Positions 50,378-58,964 of a stretch of 64,000 bases of DNA are shown here, piece after piece (the stretch's first letter is position 1; every line of letters begins with the position of its first letter). The stretch is from JBHJHP01 sp042219855 (lineage in GTDB: Bacteria; Bacteroidota; Bacteroidia; Bacteroidales; UBA5342). Location of the stretch: assembly GCF_042219855.1 (NCBI RefSeq), contig NZ_JBHJHP010000007.1, positions 1 to 64,000 on the forward strand, written 5' to 3'. A model generated the notes under the pieces. It made no database searches. It was not told the DNA's origin and saw nothing but the letters and a program-made list of their open reading frames with translations. The position numbers and the translations under genes are program-made.

Positions 50378-53098
50378 TTATTCTCTCACAATTTTGCCCG
50401 TGAAGCTTCCATTTTCTGTGGTGATCCTGAAAATAAATACCCCATTTTTATCAGACGGAGCTGTCCAGTTTATTTTATGCAGACCCGGTGATTGTACGCC
50501 GTTGAAAATATTGTCAATTTCTCTGCCATCCAGACTAAAGATCCGAACTGACACATTTCCAGAAGAGGTCAGATTGTAAAAAATGCTTGTACGATCCCTG
50601 AATGGATTAGGAAATGCTCCGGCATCTTCGATGGCATTAAAAGAAACATGCGCAGTCGCTGTTGAACCATCAAATTTGTAATCTGCTTTCGTTAAGGCTG
50701 ACCACGTATTCCCCGATTTGACTCTTGCCCTTACGGTCTGTTTACTGTTTACAAGAACACTGCTGTTGTAAAGCTTTGCAGTGGCAGCGATATTTCCGGT
50801 ATAGGCTTCCCTTGGATCTGAATCATCCGTAGTATAGTAAATACTCCCGGAAGGAGCTGTCATTTCCAGGTCAATTGCTTCATTATAAGTCCCGTCGTAA
50901 TAATTAAAATCTGGTGCAGCAACACCGGGATATAAACCGGCATTTCTCAGTTGATTAAATACAATAGTTGAACGATCCGGGAAATAATCGTTCACAAATT
51001 CGTTCTTTTTGACCAGCCAGTGGTCATCTCTTGTGTACAATATTCGTGCATTATCAGAGGGTTGAACATCTTTACGGTAATCTCCCCAGCGGGCTGATTC
51101 TCCAATAATCGCCAGGTCTATTTCATCCGTGAGTTTTTTATATGTTGCAGCAGTGGCTTCCGGTGTCAATGCGCCTCCATTGAAAAAATACTTATGAATT
51201 CTGTCAGCCACCAACAATTTAAACTCATCATTTTTTTTAAGCGCATCAAAAAGTTTTGTGGGTTCTCCGTCCACCATCGTCACTTTATTGGTGCTTACAT
51301 CGGTCATTGATGTTTCTGCATCCCAGGCGAAAAACCGGAATCCTTTTTTAGGATTGACCTTACTCCTGCCCGCCAGCCAGTTATTACCATCCCAGTCACC
51401 ATTGCCAATGTAATAATTCATGAGCATGTAATCCGTAAAGTTTTTCAGATCCAGAAGTTCATCATCCATCAGCTTCTGATAGTTTGCATCTGATCCAAAA
51501 CCGGATCCAGCCAAACTCATCAGCTGGTTAAATACGGAACGGCTGCCATCTACTACTCCATTATGGTCCTTCACGACATCATAATCTTCCTCTTTTCCAC
51601 CCAGATAAGCCTCCATGAAGTCATTATTAATTTTTTCTGAAATATTGTAAAGTCCCCAATACAGTCCATTAATATAAAGGTGAGCAAACCGCTCGTGAGC
51701 AGCCTCCTGATTCATCTCAAGCTGAATATTTTTCGCAAAAGGATCCTGCAAATATTGCGCATTCAACCGTTGCGCCGGATTGTTTTTCAGCCATGAATAG
51801 TTGTACCCTGCTCTGAAAACCAGGTTGTTAAATTCATTTGTGGCTGATCCTTCATCAAAAACACGAAAGTTCAGTTTGGAAGGACCATAAGAACTTCTGA
51901 AGGCAATCCGAAAGCTATGTTTGGGACTGTTTTCCGGAACTCTGCTATTGCCACCGTGCAAATGCAAACCGCAATTAATCTGGAACTCCTGCCCCGTTTT
52001 CGGGTCAATAAATTCCACAGATGCAGGACGTTCCCAATCAATACCTATACTTCCCAGGCTTGTATTTCCGGTGTACATATAAATACCATCCTTATCATGA
52101 TCAAAAACGGTGGTAGCCAGACCGAAAATATACCGGGTATTGGTAACAATACTTATTGTAGGAATATCCAACAAGGCATCGTCCATTAAATCCTTGTATC
52201 CGGATGACTCACAAATTTCCGGATCCATTTCATAATCCGATGGAGCAAAATCCGAAGAGAACTTCATAGGCCCCCAGTGATCCGGATATCCAACAGGCTG
52301 AGCCGGTTGCTTCACAATATCACTTATAAAAAAATAGGTGTTGGTGATCACATCACTGATTACATTTTCACTATTCACGGTTACAGCACTCAAAGGTGTT
52401 GTTGTGGTAATCTGAATAGGATCTGTATATAATGTTCCATCATTTTTATTTGGCCGTGTTCCGTCTGTTGAATAATAAATCTGTAGGGCATCATCTGCAA
52501 CAGTAAGCTCAACCTCAAAGGGGGCATCATAAAACCCGCGTTTTACGCTGAATTCAGGTGCCAGAACCTGATCTGTCAATACGTTTACACTACCGGGAGT
52601 CGGATCCTTGAAAAAGGTTTGCTGCCCCAGATATATGCCATACGATACATCAGAACGTTGTCCGGGATATAATTCACCATAGGAAAATGCAATACTTGTT
52701 CCATCCGATTTCACCAATGCTAAAAACTCACCCGATCCGGAGAGTTTAAAATTGGTATGCAGTGTTCCTGCCGGATCTGTTTTATCCTTTTCTGATGCGA
52801 AGACTACGAGATATTCATCGGGTTGTATCGTAATCACAGGGAATTTCCACTTGGTCAGGTTATCGGCTTTATCGGTTAAATACCAACCGGTAAGGCTTAC
52901 CGCAGTTTCTCCTACATTATACAGTTCTATCCAGTCGGAATAGTCACCATCCTCATCAGCAAGTGTATTATCATTGACCGCCATAAACTCGGAAATAATG
53001 ACACCGGATTGTGCATTTAAACCAAAACCGGATATCAGAAATATTGCCAGAAACAAAGACGACCAAAGTCCGCCTTCCACGTAGAGATATTTTTTCAT
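50378..53098 (-). CDS. LTD + CotH kinase-like cell-surface protein with T9SS sorting domain
   Basis: The 906-residue product has a signal peptide (about 1-30). In order: a lamin-tail domain (about 32-150, IISEFMAVNDNTLADEDGDYSDWIELYN), a chitobiase-C-like strand domain (about 185-255, YYSTDGTRPNKNDG), a CotH spore-coat-kinase-like module (about 310-690, HLHGGNSRVPENSPKHSFRI, YINGLYWGLYNISEKIN, FFAWDAETSM), a second chitobiase-like domain (about 735-805) and a type IX sorting domain (about 815-906: FPNPFRDRTSIFYNL ending FTGKIVRE). The protein is thus exported across the outer membrane. CotH proteins can bind or phosphorylate other proteins. It sits under a perfect LacI-type operator, so it belongs to the pectin regulon. 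Possible role: adhesion or processing at the polymer surface. Confidence 0.88.
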   Translation of the reverse strand: MKKYLYVEGGLWSSLFLAIFLISGFGLNAQSGVIISEFMAVNDNTLADEDGDYSDWIELYNVGETAVSLTGWYLTDKADNLTKWKFPVITIQPDEYLVVFASEKDKTDPAGTLHTNFKLSGSGEFLALVKSDGTSIAFSYGELYPGQRSDVSYGIYLGQQTFFKDPTPGSVNVLTDQVLAPEFSVKRGFYDAPFEVELTVADDALQIYYSTDGTRPNKNDGTLYTDPIQITTTTPLSAVTVNSENVISDVITNTYFFISDIVKQPAQPVGYPDHWGPMKFSSDFAPSDYEMDPEICESSGYKDLMDDALLDIPTISIVTNTRYIFGLATTVFDHDKDGIYMYTGNTSLGSIGIDWERPASVEFIDPKTGQEFQINCGLHLHGGNSRVPENSPKHSFRIAFRSSYGPSKLNFRVFDEGSATNEFNNLVFRAGYNYSWLKNNPAQRLNAQYLQDPFAKNIQLEMNQEAAHERFAHLYINGLYWGLYNISEKINNDFMEAYLGGKEEDYDVVKDHNGVVDGSRSVFNQLMSLAGSGFGSDANYQKLMDDELLDLKNFTDYMLMNYYIGNGDWDGNNWLAGRSKVNPKKGFRFFAWDAETSMTDVSTNKVTMVDGEPTKLFDALKKNDEFKLLVADRIHKYFFNGGALTPEATAATYKKLTDEIDLAIIGESARWGDYRKDVQPSDNARILYTRDDHWLVKKNEFVNDYFPDRSTIVFNQLRNAGLYPGVAAPDFNYYDGTYNEAIDLEMTAPSGSIYYTTDDSDPREAYTGNIAATAKLYNSSVLVNSKQTVRARVKSGNTWSALTKADYKFDGSTATAHVSFNAIEDAGAFPNPFRDRTSIFYNLTSSGNVSVRIFSLDGREIDNIFNGVQSPGLHKINWTAPSDKNGVFIFRITTENGSFTGKIVRE

Positions 53099-53151
53099 AT
53101 TAAAGTCACCAATAAAATCCTGTCAATCAGCAATTACCGTTTCATTTATGA

Positions 53152-53191
53152 CAAAGATAATCATTTATCATAATATGAAAACGTTTTCATA
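53152..53191 (-). promoter_or_regulatory. CotH promoter with a perfect LacI-type operator
   Basis: 53174-53191 is TATGAAAACGTTTTCATA, an 18-base perfect palindrome with the LacI core AACGTT. On the minus strand 53159-53152 reads TATCTTTG, a TAnnTTTG match 53 bases before the ATG. The operator covers the expected -33 position, as for a repressor. Confidence 0.7.
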
Positions 53192-53208
53192 CCATTTAGA
53201 GCCTTCCA

Positions 53209-56200
53209 TCACTGAACCCTAAGGTAATCAAAATAAAGGGGTCCCTGCTTTAAAGCTTTAAGACGAAGTGTATAGGTTCCTGCGTTTATCGTGGTTTGTG
53301 TATCGGTTCGCATACCTCTCCATTTCACATCAGCGACGGGGAAGACATATTCTCCCTTCCAGATTAAGCGACCGTCTGCGGCCCGAATTTCTGCTTCTAC
53401 CGGCACATCTTCTTTCCCTTTATTCATGTATCTGAACTGCAACCCATATTTAGAAGCCAGGCCAACTGAGAACCGCCATTCAATCAAATCATTTTTTCCG
53501 GGAACCAGTGTGCAGGGTTCATCAAGAATTACGGTATTAACCGTTTTCCCTCCCTTCGAGGCTTCTTCAGCTTCATACTTCACTGTTGGGCGTCGATCGA
53601 TGGGCACATCCAGGTTAGTCACCGGAAGTGCAGCAATAATGTACATTTCTTCAGAACCGGACGATGGCAATGCAACGCTTGATTCTTTCAAAATGCGTTT
53701 TCTGTAAACACTATATGTTGTTCCTCCATTCAGTGAGGTCCGGATGGTATCTTTCAATTTTCGAAAATCACCAAGCCATTCAGGCCATTGAACGTCTTGT
53801 CTGAACCCAATGTACAGGTCCGCATCCTCCCTGAACCTGATGCTGCCTTTTGTATCAGGATGAACCGGAGTCTGAACCCATTCTGCACTATAAAGTACCG
53901 ACGGCAACGAAACAAACTTTACACCGCGATCTGAATATACCCTGTCTCCTATATTCATCCAGGTATTTGATCTCCAATCTGTACCATTTTCAATTGTTAT
54001 CAAACGCATTGACGACGGTGCCGGTTTTACGTCCTTGTCATCAGTAGAAATAGCTATCGCTGAAATTAAGGCCTGAGCCGATTTAACTTCGGGAAATGAT
54101 ATCTTCAGTAACTCACCTGCTACATGAACCTGCAACGTTTTTTTCAATAACCTGTCATGACCAGACTCTTTCCAGATATCCAGGTCTTTAATCATCACCT
54201 CATCATTAATGGCAACGTCGAACAGTCGCCAATTCTCGCATTCCAGTCCACCACCGGTGCCGTACCAGGGCTCCACAAAAAACAGATCCACCCGGTAGCT
54301 ACCATCATCCACCGGAAATTCGTATGCCAGTCTGTGACGTCCGTATCTGAATGTCCGGATTAAATCCCAATCACTGGTGCCCTGGATTGGATCCCATGTC
54401 TGCCGCTGACTGCCATAAAAAGCCGGAAGATTATCATAATTATCCGTCCATGAAACCGAGCCCCAGCCAGTAGAGTCTTTATGTACATCAGCCATCCACA
54501 GACTACCTTCCTGATCTATATAATCAGGTCCGCCACAATTAACACGATAGAGGTAATTTTTACCCTGATCCGTCAGGGGTTGCGTATCACCTGAAAGCTT
54601 TTGCAAATCCGGATCTACCGGCAACAGGTTCAGTATTACAACGTCTGATGCCACTTCTTTCCCATCCACATAAGCAACTGCGTATAACACATTGGTCCGA
54701 ATATTGACATTATTCCAGGTAAAATGGGTTCCAACCGGCCCTTTTCTCTTTTTACCCAGTGAATTTTTTCTGACCCCGTTAAATAGTTCAACCTCATCAC
54801 AGTTAGAGAACACATTGATGCCATCTTTAATGCCTGGTTTTTCCCAACGGTTCGGCCATGTATGGGATACAATGTAAACCATCGGGTCAGTTTCTTCAGG
54901 TGCATAATTCGCTCTGTACATATAGTACACATCGAGCGGTTCTCCCCAGATAGTAAAGGATCCCTTATAATTTACCGGACCTACCCTGTCAATATCACGG
55001 TAACCCTCACCAGCTTGTGTACGTCCCGGATTATCGTGTGAGTTAAACAACCAGTGGAACTGACCGCAAGCCCTGTCCGAAGCTGCTTCTCCCAGCCGGA
55101 TTTTCGATTCCATCAGTTGCCACATCCGGTCTTCTGTCAATGGTCCCCGTGCATCAAAACCACCTTCTGAATGCCAGTCAATGCTTCGCCATGCACCATA
55201 TTCGCCATTCAACAGTTGTTCTGATAGTTCCTTGTCATAATTATCGGGATCACCACCGTAGGTACCTGACCAGTTTTGGATCACATCCCAGTCTGTTCCG
55301 GTTCCTCCGTTACAGGTTGTCACCAGGCGTTGCGTTGATGCTCCAGGATCCATTTCACGAATAATATCGGTGCATTCCCTTGTAAATTCCGGACTCATGG
55401 TACATTCGTTCTGCAATCCCCATAAAATAATGCTCGGACTGTTGCGGCGTTCTTTCACCCAGTCACGCAATAGCGTCCTGAAGTTTTCTTTAAAACCCGG
55501 CTCATTATACCAGATATGAGCACTCATCTGAGGCCACCATAATATGCCCAAGCTGTCCCACTGGCTCTGGTATCTTAGGTTATGTGGCTGATGTGCATCA
55601 CGAAACGCATTAAAACCGGCATCCCTGATCTGATCTACCCGGGACAGGATCTGTTGCTTTGAAAACGCATGACTTTGCCCCATCATATGCTCATATTCTG
55701 CGGTTCCGTTGATGAATACAGGTTTACCATTCAGGTAAAAACGATTTGTAGGATTATCACCCTTGATATCCCACTTAGTCCAGTGAATGCCATAAGGTGT
55801 ATTTATCTCATCCACAACCTTTCCGTTGATAATGACACTGCTTTGAATGGTATAGAGATACGGATCATCAATGGACCATAATTTTGGATGATCTATATTC
55901 ACAAAATACTGTGTTACAGTATCAGGTACTCCCGGTTTCAGTAAAACAGACTTGATGTCCCGTTTGATTTCTCTGCCATCTTCGTCAAGCAGGAGTGATC
56001 TCAATTCTATTCGTTCCTCTTTATCACCGTAATTCTTTATTTCGGTTGTCAGACTCAGTTTTGCCAGATCTTCTGAAATGGTTGTATCGTTCCATATATG
56101 CACTCCGAATGGTTCAATTCGAACCGGATCAGTAATAATTAAGGAAACCGGCCTGAAAATCCCCATGGGTTGTGAGCCTTCAGAAAATCCCCATTCAGGG

Positions 56201-56712
56201 CTACAGCCTCCGCAAACCCAGGGCAGATCGCGTATATCTGCCGGATGATCAGCACGAACCGCCAGAATATTTTCACCATCAAAACGGACATGATCCGTTA
56301 CATCAAGGGTGAATGTGGTTCGTCCGCCGGCATGATATCCCACGAAAACACCATTTAACCAAACAGATGCATATGACCCAACTCCCTCAAAGAAAAGGAA
56401 ATACTGTTTGTCTTTTTTATGTTCTACAGTAAATGTTTTTCGGTACCAGGCATATCCATGGCGGTTGCCATGCATCAAACGACGGTATCCTCCGTAATCA
56501 TCCCAGTTGTGTGGAACATCAACCCTGATCCAACGATCTGTTTCAAAACCGGCAGCCTCAAATCCATCGTAAGCATGAATATTAGTATCATTGGCAATGG
56601 TTTGCCAGTTAGTATTCAGTGAAATTTCATGCCGGACCGGGTTCTTTTTACCGCACGATGCCAGAATAAAAATGAGTAGAACCGGTAATATAAACGTTTT
56701 CAGGTATTGCAT
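53209..56712 (-). CDS. GH2 glycosidase with malectin-like domain, lipoprotein
   Basis: The 1167-residue protein has a lipoprotein signal (LASC, Cys20). It has a GH2 sugar-binding jelly-roll (about 60-195), Ig-like domain, TIM barrel (about 320-600), a C-terminal Ig-like part, a malectin-like module (about 705-870, YRVNCGGPDYIDQEG, DGSYRVDLFFVEPWYG) and a final beta domain. The acid/base Glu is in LWGLQNECT (about 434) and the nucleophile Glu in NGEYGAW (about 503). Such GH2-malectin enzymes occur in pectin loci as beta-galactosidases or beta-glucuronidases. It is the last gene of the minus-strand run that includes GH127 and GH78. Its sugar target is not decided by sequence. Confidence 0.86.
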   Translation of the reverse strand: MQYLKTFILPVLLIFILASCGKKNPVRHEISLNTNWQTIANDTNIHAYDGFEAAGFETDRWIRVDVPHNWDDYGGYRRLMHGNRHGYAWYRKTFTVEHKKDKQYFLFFEGVGSYASVWLNGVFVGYHAGGRTTFTLDVTDHVRFDGENILAVRADHPADIRDLPWVCGGCSPEWGFSEGSQPMGIFRPVSLIITDPVRIEPFGVHIWNDTTISEDLAKLSLTTEIKNYGDKEERIELRSLLLDEDGREIKRDIKSVLLKPGVPDTVTQYFVNIDHPKLWSIDDPYLYTIQSSVIINGKVVDEINTPYGIHWTKWDIKGDNPTNRFYLNGKPVFINGTAEYEHMMGQSHAFSKQQILSRVDQIRDAGFNAFRDAHQPHNLRYQSQWDSLGILWWPQMSAHIWYNEPGFKENFRTLLRDWVKERRNSPSIILWGLQNECTMSPEFTRECTDIIREMDPGASTQRLVTTCNGGTGTDWDVIQNWSGTYGGDPDNYDKELSEQLLNGEYGAWRSIDWHSEGGFDARGPLTEDRMWQLMESKIRLGEAASDRACGQFHWLFNSHDNPGRTQAGEGYRDIDRVGPVNYKGSFTIWGEPLDVYYMYRANYAPEETDPMVYIVSHTWPNRWEKPGIKDGINVFSNCDEVELFNGVRKNSLGKKRKGPVGTHFTWNNVNIRTNVLYAVAYVDGKEVASDVVILNLLPVDPDLQKLSGDTQPLTDQGKNYLYRVNCGGPDYIDQEGSLWMADVHKDSTGWGSVSWTDNYDNLPAFYGSQRQTWDPIQGTSDWDLIRTFRYGRHRLAYEFPVDDGSYRVDLFFVEPWYGTGGGLECENWRLFDVAINDEVMIKDLDIWKESGHDRLLKKTLQVHVAGELLKISFPEVKSAQALISAIAISTDDKDVKPAPSSMRLITIENGTDWRSNTWMNIGDRVYSDRGVKFVSLPSVLYSAEWVQTPVHPDTKGSIRFREDADLYIGFRQDVQWPEWLGDFRKLKDTIRTSLNGGTTYSVYRKRILKESSVALPSSGSEEMYIIAALPVTNLDVPIDRRPTVKYEAEEASKGGKTVNTVILDEPCTLVPGKNDLIEWRFSVGLASKYGLQFRYMNKGKEDVPVEAEIRAADGRLIWKGEYVFPVADVKWRGMRTDTQTTINAGTYTLRLKALKQGPLYFDYLRVQ

Positions 56713-56857
56713 AATTTTTATTTTTCCGCTTTTGTATTCTGTCTAATTATCAACTGTAGATATAGAATTGAAGCCATGATTTGCTTTTACCTCAAATCTA
56801 TTAGCGCTAATCGCTACAAACTAAATACCATCAAGCTTTATTAAAACTAAATCCTCC

Positions 56858-56896
56858 GTCCGTCAATTGACGGACACCTCCTTTTGAAAAAGGAGG
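56858..56896. repeat. two adjacent palindromes, possible terminator
   Basis: GTCCGTCAATTGACGGAC (56858-56875) is a perfect 18-base palindrome, and CCTCCTTTT/AAAAGGAGG (56877-56896) is a second with 9-base arms and a 2-base centre. They lie in the 215-base gap between the GH127 and GH2-malectin genes, otherwise empty. Dispersed element or a terminator for the GH127 transcript. Confidence 0.6.
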
Positions 56897-56927
56897 ACAA
56901 CTTGTATTCTATATCCTGGCCCTTATC

Positions 56928-58964
56928 TTAGTATACTACCGGCAACCAAACCGACATATCGCCTACTCCCCGGTTATCCCAGGCATAATACGGAATCAGT
57001 TTCAATGGCACTTTCTTTTCTTCAACTGCTTTCACCTTCCTGTAAAGATTGTTTTGATCCCACTTTCTATCGTTTATCAATACACCGTCTCCCTGCAAAG
57101 CCATGATCTTCGCCCCATCTATTTCAATCATTTCGGGCTTCAGATCGTTTTTAACCGGAATACCAACCTGAAACAAATTTACGTCTTTTGGTAAATCCAT
57201 AGATTCCAGACAATACACTACTGGTCCACGTTTTACAGCTATCTGATTCCGGTTTTCCTCCACCAGTGGATTGGCAGCAATCAAATCGACTTCCATGGGG
57301 AAAGTGAGTTCAATTTTATCTCCCTTTTTCCATTTTCGGTCAATACTGACATATGTACCACTTATGATTTCTTTCTCCAAAGATTCACCATTAACTTTTA
57401 TGGTTGCCTTATCGCACCAACCCGGGATTCTTACATGAACAGGAAACTGACCTTTAGGAGCGTTTCTAATGTTTAGCGTTACATCTCCGTTCCATGGATA
57501 ATCTGTTACCTGATCAATTTCCAGAACCTGCTTTTTACCCAATTTCTTATGTAGTTCATTGCCCCCATAGAAGTTAATCCACAAGCCATCATCTGATATG
57601 CTGTACATATAATTACTGATCTCAGCCACCGTACGAATGGTATTGGGTGGACAACAGTTGCAGTAACTGATATATTCCTCCCGGTCCTTTGACCAGCGCA
57701 GTTTATAGGGCAGATCCTGTGATACTTCCAGTGGATTGGTGTAAAAATACCGTTTCCCATCAAGGCTTACGCCTGCCAGCAGACTGTTATACATGACCTC
57801 CTCCATAATATCAGCATATTTCGCATTACCGGATGCCAGCAACATGCGCCAGTTCCACAGCAGGTTTCCTATGTTGGCACACGATTCATTATGAGCCGTC
57901 ATATTCGGTAACTGGTAATCCTGGCCGTATGCCTGATGCACCTGCTGAATTTCAGACGGATCATAGCTTGTACCATTTGGCGAAACACCATCGTACAATG
58001 CACCACATGCACCGGTAACATACAATTTGGTTTCAACCAGATCGTTCCAGATGGCATCCAGTGCATGCATCAATGTTGTGTCACCGGTTTCGGTATATAC
58101 ATCAGCTACACCTGCATACAAATAATTGGCCCGGACGGCATGGCCCACTGCTTTGGTTTGCTCACGAAACGGAATCCTGTCCTGATTATGGTCATGTCCG
58201 TCTTCCACCATGCTCCGGATGTCAATCAATCCTTTGGCCAGTTCCAGGTATTTCGGGTCACCCGTTGTTCGGTACATTTCCGTTACACCCATATAATGAG
58301 AAGGACAAATGGCATTTAAAGCCAGTTCCTGTTTATTCCTCTGATAGAAATTATACAAAAAATCAGTCGCCTTTATGGCAATATCCAGTAAATTGGTTTT
58401 ACCCGTTACTCTGTAATGCAGACAGGCAGCGGTCATCAGGTGTCCCATATTATAAGTCTCGAAATCAAGTCGTTCAGCAAATTCATTCTTTGCTCCTTTT
58501 TCCTTCAGCTGTTCAATAACAACCGGCGTGTGAATGTAACCATCCGGTCGCTGCGTTTCTCCGATGATGGTGATGATGGAATCCAGTTCATGATCCACTT
58601 TCTCTGTAGGATCCATGGCATAAACCATGATCAGGCCTTCCAGAATTTTGTAAAAATCCCCGTCATGAAATGGTGGCCCCACATGTTCTCCTTTTTTCAA
58701 CCCTGCTGCAATTTCAAAATTAGCAAAGCCGTGGCTGATGGAATCATTCATGTACATTGCCATCATATGCGGTACCATGCTCTCTTCGCAAACCTTAAAC
58801 CGGTCTGCCCAAAACCCATCTGTCCATGTCACATCTGAAATGTCAAGCGGAGCCATTCTGGCATACGGACTTTCTGAGGTATTTACCAGGCTTTTCTCCT
58901 GCGCTCCCAGTTGTATTGCCACCATCAAAAGCAACACTGGTATGATATGTTTTAAATGTCTCAT
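56928..58964 (-). CDS. GH127 beta-L-arabinofuranosidase/aceric-acid-type enzyme
   Basis: The 678-residue protein has a signal peptide (about 1-21) and the DUF1680/GH127 (alpha/alpha)6 fold: VTWTDGFWADRF, VGPPFHDGDFYKILEGL, GYIHTP, ETYNMGHLMTAACLHY. The zinc-thiolate active site is intact: Glu and Cys in HNESCANIGN (about 359-368) and the Cys pair in YCNCCPPNT (about 438), where one Cys is the nucleophile. GH127 covers beta-L-arabinofuranosidase and, in the Bacteroides RG-II system, release of aceric acid. Its start overlaps the GH78 stop by 4 bases (ATGA). Both sugars occur in RG-II, so either activity fits. Confidence 0.9.
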   Translation of the reverse strand: MRHLKHIIPVLLLMVAIQLGAQEKSLVNTSESPYARMAPLDISDVTWTDGFWADRFKVCEESMVPHMMAMYMNDSISHGFANFEIAAGLKKGEHVGPPFHDGDFYKILEGLIMVYAMDPTEKVDHELDSIITIIGETQRPDGYIHTPVVIEQLKEKGAKNEFAERLDFETYNMGHLMTAACLHYRVTGKTNLLDIAIKATDFLYNFYQRNKQELALNAICPSHYMGVTEMYRTTGDPKYLELAKGLIDIRSMVEDGHDHNQDRIPFREQTKAVGHAVRANYLYAGVADVYTETGDTTLMHALDAIWNDLVETKLYVTGACGALYDGVSPNGTSYDPSEIQQVHQAYGQDYQLPNMTAHNESCANIGNLLWNWRMLLASGNAKYADIMEEVMYNSLLAGVSLDGKRYFYTNPLEVSQDLPYKLRWSKDREEYISYCNCCPPNTIRTVAEISNYMYSISDDGLWINFYGGNELHKKLGKKQVLEIDQVTDYPWNGDVTLNIRNAPKGQFPVHVRIPGWCDKATIKVNGESLEKEIISGTYVSIDRKWKKGDKIELTFPMEVDLIAANPLVEENRNQIAVKRGPVVYCLESMDLPKDVNLFQVGIPVKNDLKPEMIEIDGAKIMALQGDGVLINDRKWDQNNLYRKVKAVEEKKVPLKLIPYYAWDNRGVGDMSVWLPVVY

